The notes below the pieces were generated by a model that saw only the letters and a program-made list of their open reading frames with translations, searched no databases and was not told the origin of the DNA. A DNA stretch of 7,060 bases. Origin: Terriglobia bacterium (GTDB lineage Bacteria > Acidobacteriota > Terriglobia > UBA7540). Made by a program: the position numbers and the translations under genes. Positions 4,551 to 7,060 of this stretch are shown one piece after another. The stretch covers positions 1 through 7,060 of the forward strand of contig JASHTO010000702.1 in assembly GCA_030040515.1 (NCBI GenBank), read 5' to 3'. The first letter of the stretch is position 1. Every line of letters starts with the position of its first letter.

Positions 4551-6233
4551 ATGGCAGAAACGATGATGACGGAACTGCTCGGCGATGAAGACTTCCTGCT
4601 GCTCTCGAAGTCGCTCAGCGAGTTTTCCGAGCGCGAGCTTGTGCCCTATCTTCGCACGTTGGGTCGCGAGAACTTCCCCGCCCGCTTCATTTCCTTGGCC
4701 GGCCAGAACGGTTTCCTCGGCACGGCGATTCCCACCGAGTATGGCGGGCAAGGCGGAACACTTGAGAGTTTACTCCCGGTTCTTGAAGGCATCGCCGCCT
4801 GCGACGGTTCATTGGCGCTTACGCTCGCTGCTCATGAATCTTTGGCGACCACGCATATTTTCTTAGGCGCCAGCAACGATCAGAAGCGCAAATACCTTCC
4901 GGAATTGACCTCCGGCCGGAAGATTGCAGCGTGGTGCCTCACGGAGCCACAGGCAGGAAGCAACATCTTCAACGATATGCGAACCCGGCTGGTGAGAATC
5001 GGGAAGGGCTGGAATCTCAGCGGAGAGAAAACTTTCATTACCAATGGCTGCCACGCGGACATCTTCGTGGTTCTGGCGCGCGCCATCGACGAGGCCGGCC
5101 GACACGCCGGATTGACCGCCTGCATCGTAGAGAAACAGGGAAGCGAAGGCCGCATTCATCACACCTCCCTGCACGACAAGATGGGAATGAATCGTTCGGA
5201 CACGGCGGCTTTGAAGTTCGAAGACGTTGCGGTCGCAGATGACGCCATCCTGATGCCCCTGGGAAGCGCCGAGCAGGTTGCGCGGCGCGTTCTGCTGCGG
5301 GGACGAGTGGGGATTGGCGCGCTCGCTCTCGGACTGGCTCGTGATTCTCTGCAGCGAGCGGAGAGTTATGCCAAAGAGCGCAAAGTCGCAGGCGGCACGC
5401 TCTTCGACCAACCCCTCACCCGCGCCAAGCTCGCGCGCATGGAGGAAAGCCTGTCGGTGGCGTGGCAGGCCGTGCGCAGCGCCGCGCAGCGCGCCGACCA
5501 GCGCAAGCCTGTCAAAGTGCAGGCTGCCATGGCGAAGGTCTTCGCCACCGAAACTGCCCTGCGCATTACCGACGAGACGGTGCAAATCCTCGGCGGCTAC
5601 GGTTACATGGGCGACTACAAGGTCGAGCGAAACTACCGCGATGCGCGTTTGCTAACCATCGGGGAGGGAGCGTCGGAAATTCTGCGGCTCGCCATCGCCA
5701 GGGGTTTGCTGGACGAATCGGGAGTGCGCGAGATTCTGCCGCCGCTGGAGCGCCTACACGAAGCCGTGGGACCGTATCGTGGATCGATGGAGGCGCTCTG
5801 GGGTCCTGCCTGGCGAGCATTGCAACTGGCCTCGGAAAGCACGCACCTCGTTCGCGAATACATCATCCGCGAGGGCCTGAAACCCGATTCCATTCCATCA
5901 TGGCAAACACAGGCCGCAGCGTTGGCGGACCTCGCAACCAAATTGTGGGTGGAGATTCAGCTAATCCTCGCGGGCACCGCACTCGTGAACAGTGGACGCA
6001 ACTCCCAGAAGCGCACTAAACTGGTGCGTACCTTCGTCGCCGAGTGCTCCATCGAGATCTGCCATCAAGCCTCAGCGTTGCTTCACACACTGGGTCTGAC
6101 CGACGCAACGCTTTGCAGCAACTACATTGAGGCGCTGCAGGCCGCCGCCGCGCTCAAGGCACCTTCGCCCTCCCCGGCGGTCTCGCCGACGCAGCCGGAG
6201 TCTCCAACGCGTGCATCGGAAAGGCACCGATGA
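4551..6233 (+). CDS. Acyl-CoA dehydrogenase with C-terminal extension (VLCAD/ACAD9-like architecture)
   Basis: This FAD enzyme would oxidise an acyl-CoA to the 2-enoyl-CoA and pass electrons to electron-transfer flavoprotein. The ATG at 4551 has GAGGG (4539-4543) 7 bases upstream; ATGs at 4563 and 4566 are weaker alternatives. Landmarks: N-terminal helical domain with GFLGTAIPTEYGGQGG (54-69), AAHESLATTHIFLGA, FAD/substrate strand WCLTEPQAGSN (128-138) with Asn where Asp is usual, FITNG (162-166), GGYGYMGDYKVERNYRDARL (348-367), and catalytic Glu372 in IGEGASEI. A standard enzyme ends near 390; here about 170 more residues follow, mostly helical (LASESTHLVREYIIREG, LVRTFVAECSIEICHQASALL), then a Pro/Ser-rich tail from about 535. 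The extension resembles VLCAD/ACAD9, which suggests a long-chain substrate or membrane association by inference. The catalytic Glu position argues against isovaleryl-CoA dehydrogenase despite the leucine-type neighbours. Confidence 0.93.
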   Translation: MAETMMTELLGDEDFLLLSKSLSEFSERELVPYLRTLGRENFPARFISLAGQNGFLGTAIPTEYGGQGGTLESLLPVLEGIAACDGSLALTLAAHESLATTHIFLGASNDQKRKYLPELTSGRKIAAWCLTEPQAGSNIFNDMRTRLVRIGKGWNLSGEKTFITNGCHADIFVVLARAIDEAGRHAGLTACIVEKQGSEGRIHHTSLHDKMGMNRSDTAALKFEDVAVADDAILMPLGSAEQVARRVLLRGRVGIGALALGLARDSLQRAESYAKERKVAGGTLFDQPLTRAKLARMEESLSVAWQAVRSAAQRADQRKPVKVQAAMAKVFATETALRITDETVQILGGYGYMGDYKVERNYRDARLLTIGEGASEILRLAIARGLLDESGVREILPPLERLHEAVGPYRGSMEALWGPAWRALQLASESTHLVREYIIREGLKPDSIPSWQTQAAALADLATKLWVEIQLILAGTALVNSGRNSQKRTKLVRTFVAECSIEICHQASALLHTLGLTDATLCSNYIEALQAAAALKAPSPSPAVSPTQPESPTRASERHR

Positions 6234-6358
6234 GATTAATGTTGGGTTGGAGCGACCGGGTGAGTACTTTTTGGCGGCAAAACTGCACAAACACCCGGGT
6301 TGCTCCCGCCCAAATCGAGGTTTTCGCCGCGGTTTCCGGCCTGCGAAATACCCCCTGA
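6230..6358 (+). CDS. Possible 42-codon ORF coupled to the dehydrogenase stop (ATGA); perhaps a frameshifted remnant
   Basis: ATG at 6230 overlaps the dehydrogenase TGA as ATGA, the usual arrangement for translational coupling. The frame encodes 42 residues and ends at TGA 6356-6358, including VAPAQIEVFAAVSGLRNTP. A one-base shift at the C-run 6351-6355 would continue as PEEHRELLQRFFDGCARQTQ to TAG 6414-6416, giving a plausible helical protein of about 61 residues. That suggests a decayed or frameshifted small gene, or chance. I recognise no family with confidence. The I..F....G...P...R..L..F.G spacing is faintly like a SUKH/SMI1-KNR4 N-terminus, but this is weak. No separate ribosome binding site is visible. 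The rest of the gap, up to the methyltransferase stop, shows nothing further. Confidence 0.2.
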   Translation: MRLMLGWSDRVSTFWRQNCTNTRVAPAQIEVFAAVSGLRNTP

Positions 6359-6476
6359 GGAGCATCGCGAGCTGCTTCAGCGGTTCTTCGACGGATGCGC
6401 TCGTCAAACACAATAGCCTCAGACCGGAGCCGAAGAAGAGTGCGGCGTGGCCCAGGCGATCGTTTGGCTGATCGTA

Positions 6477-7060
6477 TTATGGAGTGGAGGGCGTTTTCCT
6501 TACGGCTCCGGCCTTCTGAAAGACAAGGAAGTATGAGTGATTTTTCCTGGCGTGAACCTGCTTTATCAGCCTACTCACCCCTGGTTGGTTTGGGCGAACC
6601 ACCACGAAGAGGTCACGAGCGTAAAACCCCATCTTCGCGTACTTATTGATGATTTCAACGTGTGTAAGCCACTGGCGGTTGGCGCTGACTTCGTCTTGGC
6701 ACTTTACGATGAAGATGCCGTCTTTCCGCAAGACCCTCGCAGCTTCCCTGCCGCCCTCGACATATAGACTAACCACGGCAGCGTGCCACTTCGGTCCTCC
6801 CTCCGGCGTCTCCGCGCCGTTTGAGTATGCCTTGCGAAATGCCGAATGCGTCCCCGATCCGCCAAGGTGACTCTTCTCTCGTCGGAAAAAACCCTCCATG
6901 TAAGGCGGGTCGAAGACGATGCAATCGAAGCTCCCGTCCTTATACGGCAGTTTTCGGCAGTCTACTCCGGTCTTCAAGTCCGTGCCGTGGACGTCGTACA
7001 TTCCATCCGGCACATTCTTCCAGAAGACGCCTTGGCCCCACGTGATGTCGGCAATCTTCG
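6477..7060 (-). CDS. DNA methyltransferase (N6-adenine/N4-cytosine, DPPY motif), 5' partial
   Basis: The frame stays open to the window edge, so the N-terminus is missing; a GTG at 7013 is internal. There are 193 visible residues. Starting from the edge: ITWGQGVFW (5-13), which fits a variant AdoMet-binding motif I; TDLKTGVDCRKLPYKDGSFD; the catalytic motif IV DPPY (50-53) in CIVFDPPYMEGFFRRE; EAARVLRKDGIFIVKCQDEV, a typical strand pair of Rossmann methyltransferases; and a C-terminal KNHSYFLVFQK strand. Motif IV of this kind methylates exocyclic amino groups of adenine or cytosine. The motif I-before-IV order and compact size recall orphan and phage-type enzymes. No restriction endonuclease or phage gene is visible, and the target site cannot be predicted. 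It converges on the dehydrogenase gene with a 243-bp gap, so it is a separate transcription unit. Confidence 0.85.
   Translation of the reverse strand, partial: KIADITWGQGVFWKNVPDGMYDVHGTDLKTGVDCRKLPYKDGSFDCIVFDPPYMEGFFRREKSHLGGSGTHSAFRKAYSNGAETPEGGPKWHAAVVSLYVEGGREAARVLRKDGIFIVKCQDEVSANRQWLTHVEIINKYAKMGFYARDLFVVVRPNQPGVSRLIKQVHARKNHSYFLVFQKAGAVRKTPSTP

Noticed and set aside
4863..5585. Minus-strand open frame (240 codons) opposite the dehydrogenase gene
   Set aside because: Antisense shadow of the dehydrogenase motifs; no domain and no credible start region.
4551..6233. Annotation as isovaleryl-CoA dehydrogenase from context
   Set aside because: The catalytic Glu is in the common position (IGEGASEI), IVD's alternative Glu site is basic here, and the protein is about 170 residues too long.
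6256..6298. Terminator hairpin CCGGGTG/CACCCGG after the dehydrogenase gene
   Set aside because: The stem is only 7 bp with a 29-base loop, and no U-tract follows on either strand.
7011..7013. GTG as start of the methyltransferase gene
   Set aside because: The frame continues to the window edge with motif-I-like residues (ITWGQGVFW), so this GTG is internal.

Overview
The window looks like a stretch of a GC-rich, soil-type bacterial chromosome. The gene content and the palindromic intergenic repeats remind me of Acidobacteriota, but that is an inference from pattern memory; no rRNA or other lineage marker is present. Most of the window is ordinary catabolic metabolism. I do not see a clear new defence or mobile system. 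The unusual parts are a run of palindromic repeats around a broken ligase gene, and an orphan-looking DNA methyltransferase at the right edge.

Left part (1-2961, + strand): three tightly packed genes form the end of an operon. They are a biotin carboxylase/BCCP subunit of an acyl-CoA carboxylase (5' end outside the window), a MaoC-fold hydratase, and a CitE-like (HpcH/HpaI) CoA-ester lyase with a TTG start. The same set (accA1, Rv2499c and citE/Rv2498c, with fadE19 among them) sits in the Mycobacterium tuberculosis leucine/itaconate locus. The parsimonious reading is therefore 3-methylcrotonyl-CoA carboxylation, hydration of methylglutaconyl-CoA (or itaconyl-CoA), and cleavage of HMG-CoA (or citramalyl-CoA).

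Middle part (2958-4550): element 1 (2958-3078) is a 121-bp palindromic cloverleaf whose left arm contains the stop codon of the lyase gene. Element 2 (3080-3262) is a 183-bp nested inverted repeat starting one base later. On the minus strand (4076-3298) lies an acetyl-CoA-synthetase-like (AMP-forming) gene that keeps only its N-terminal ~216 and C-terminal ~40 residues, joined out of frame: a pseudogene by internal deletion. A third palindromic element with an internal direct repeat (4142-4288) and a short inverted repeat (4441-4499) lie upstream of it. If the lost ligase activated acetoacetate, the product of HMG-CoA cleavage, its decay would remove the last step of the local pathway; that substrate is not proven.

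Right part (4551-7060): a long (560-aa) acyl-CoA dehydrogenase on the + strand has a VLCAD/ACAD9-like C-terminal extension. It carries the common catalytic Glu, not the isovaleryl-CoA dehydrogenase arrangement. A possible tiny, probably decayed reading frame overlaps its stop codon. Convergent to it, a DPPY-type DNA methyltransferase runs off the right edge of the window; no restriction partner is visible.
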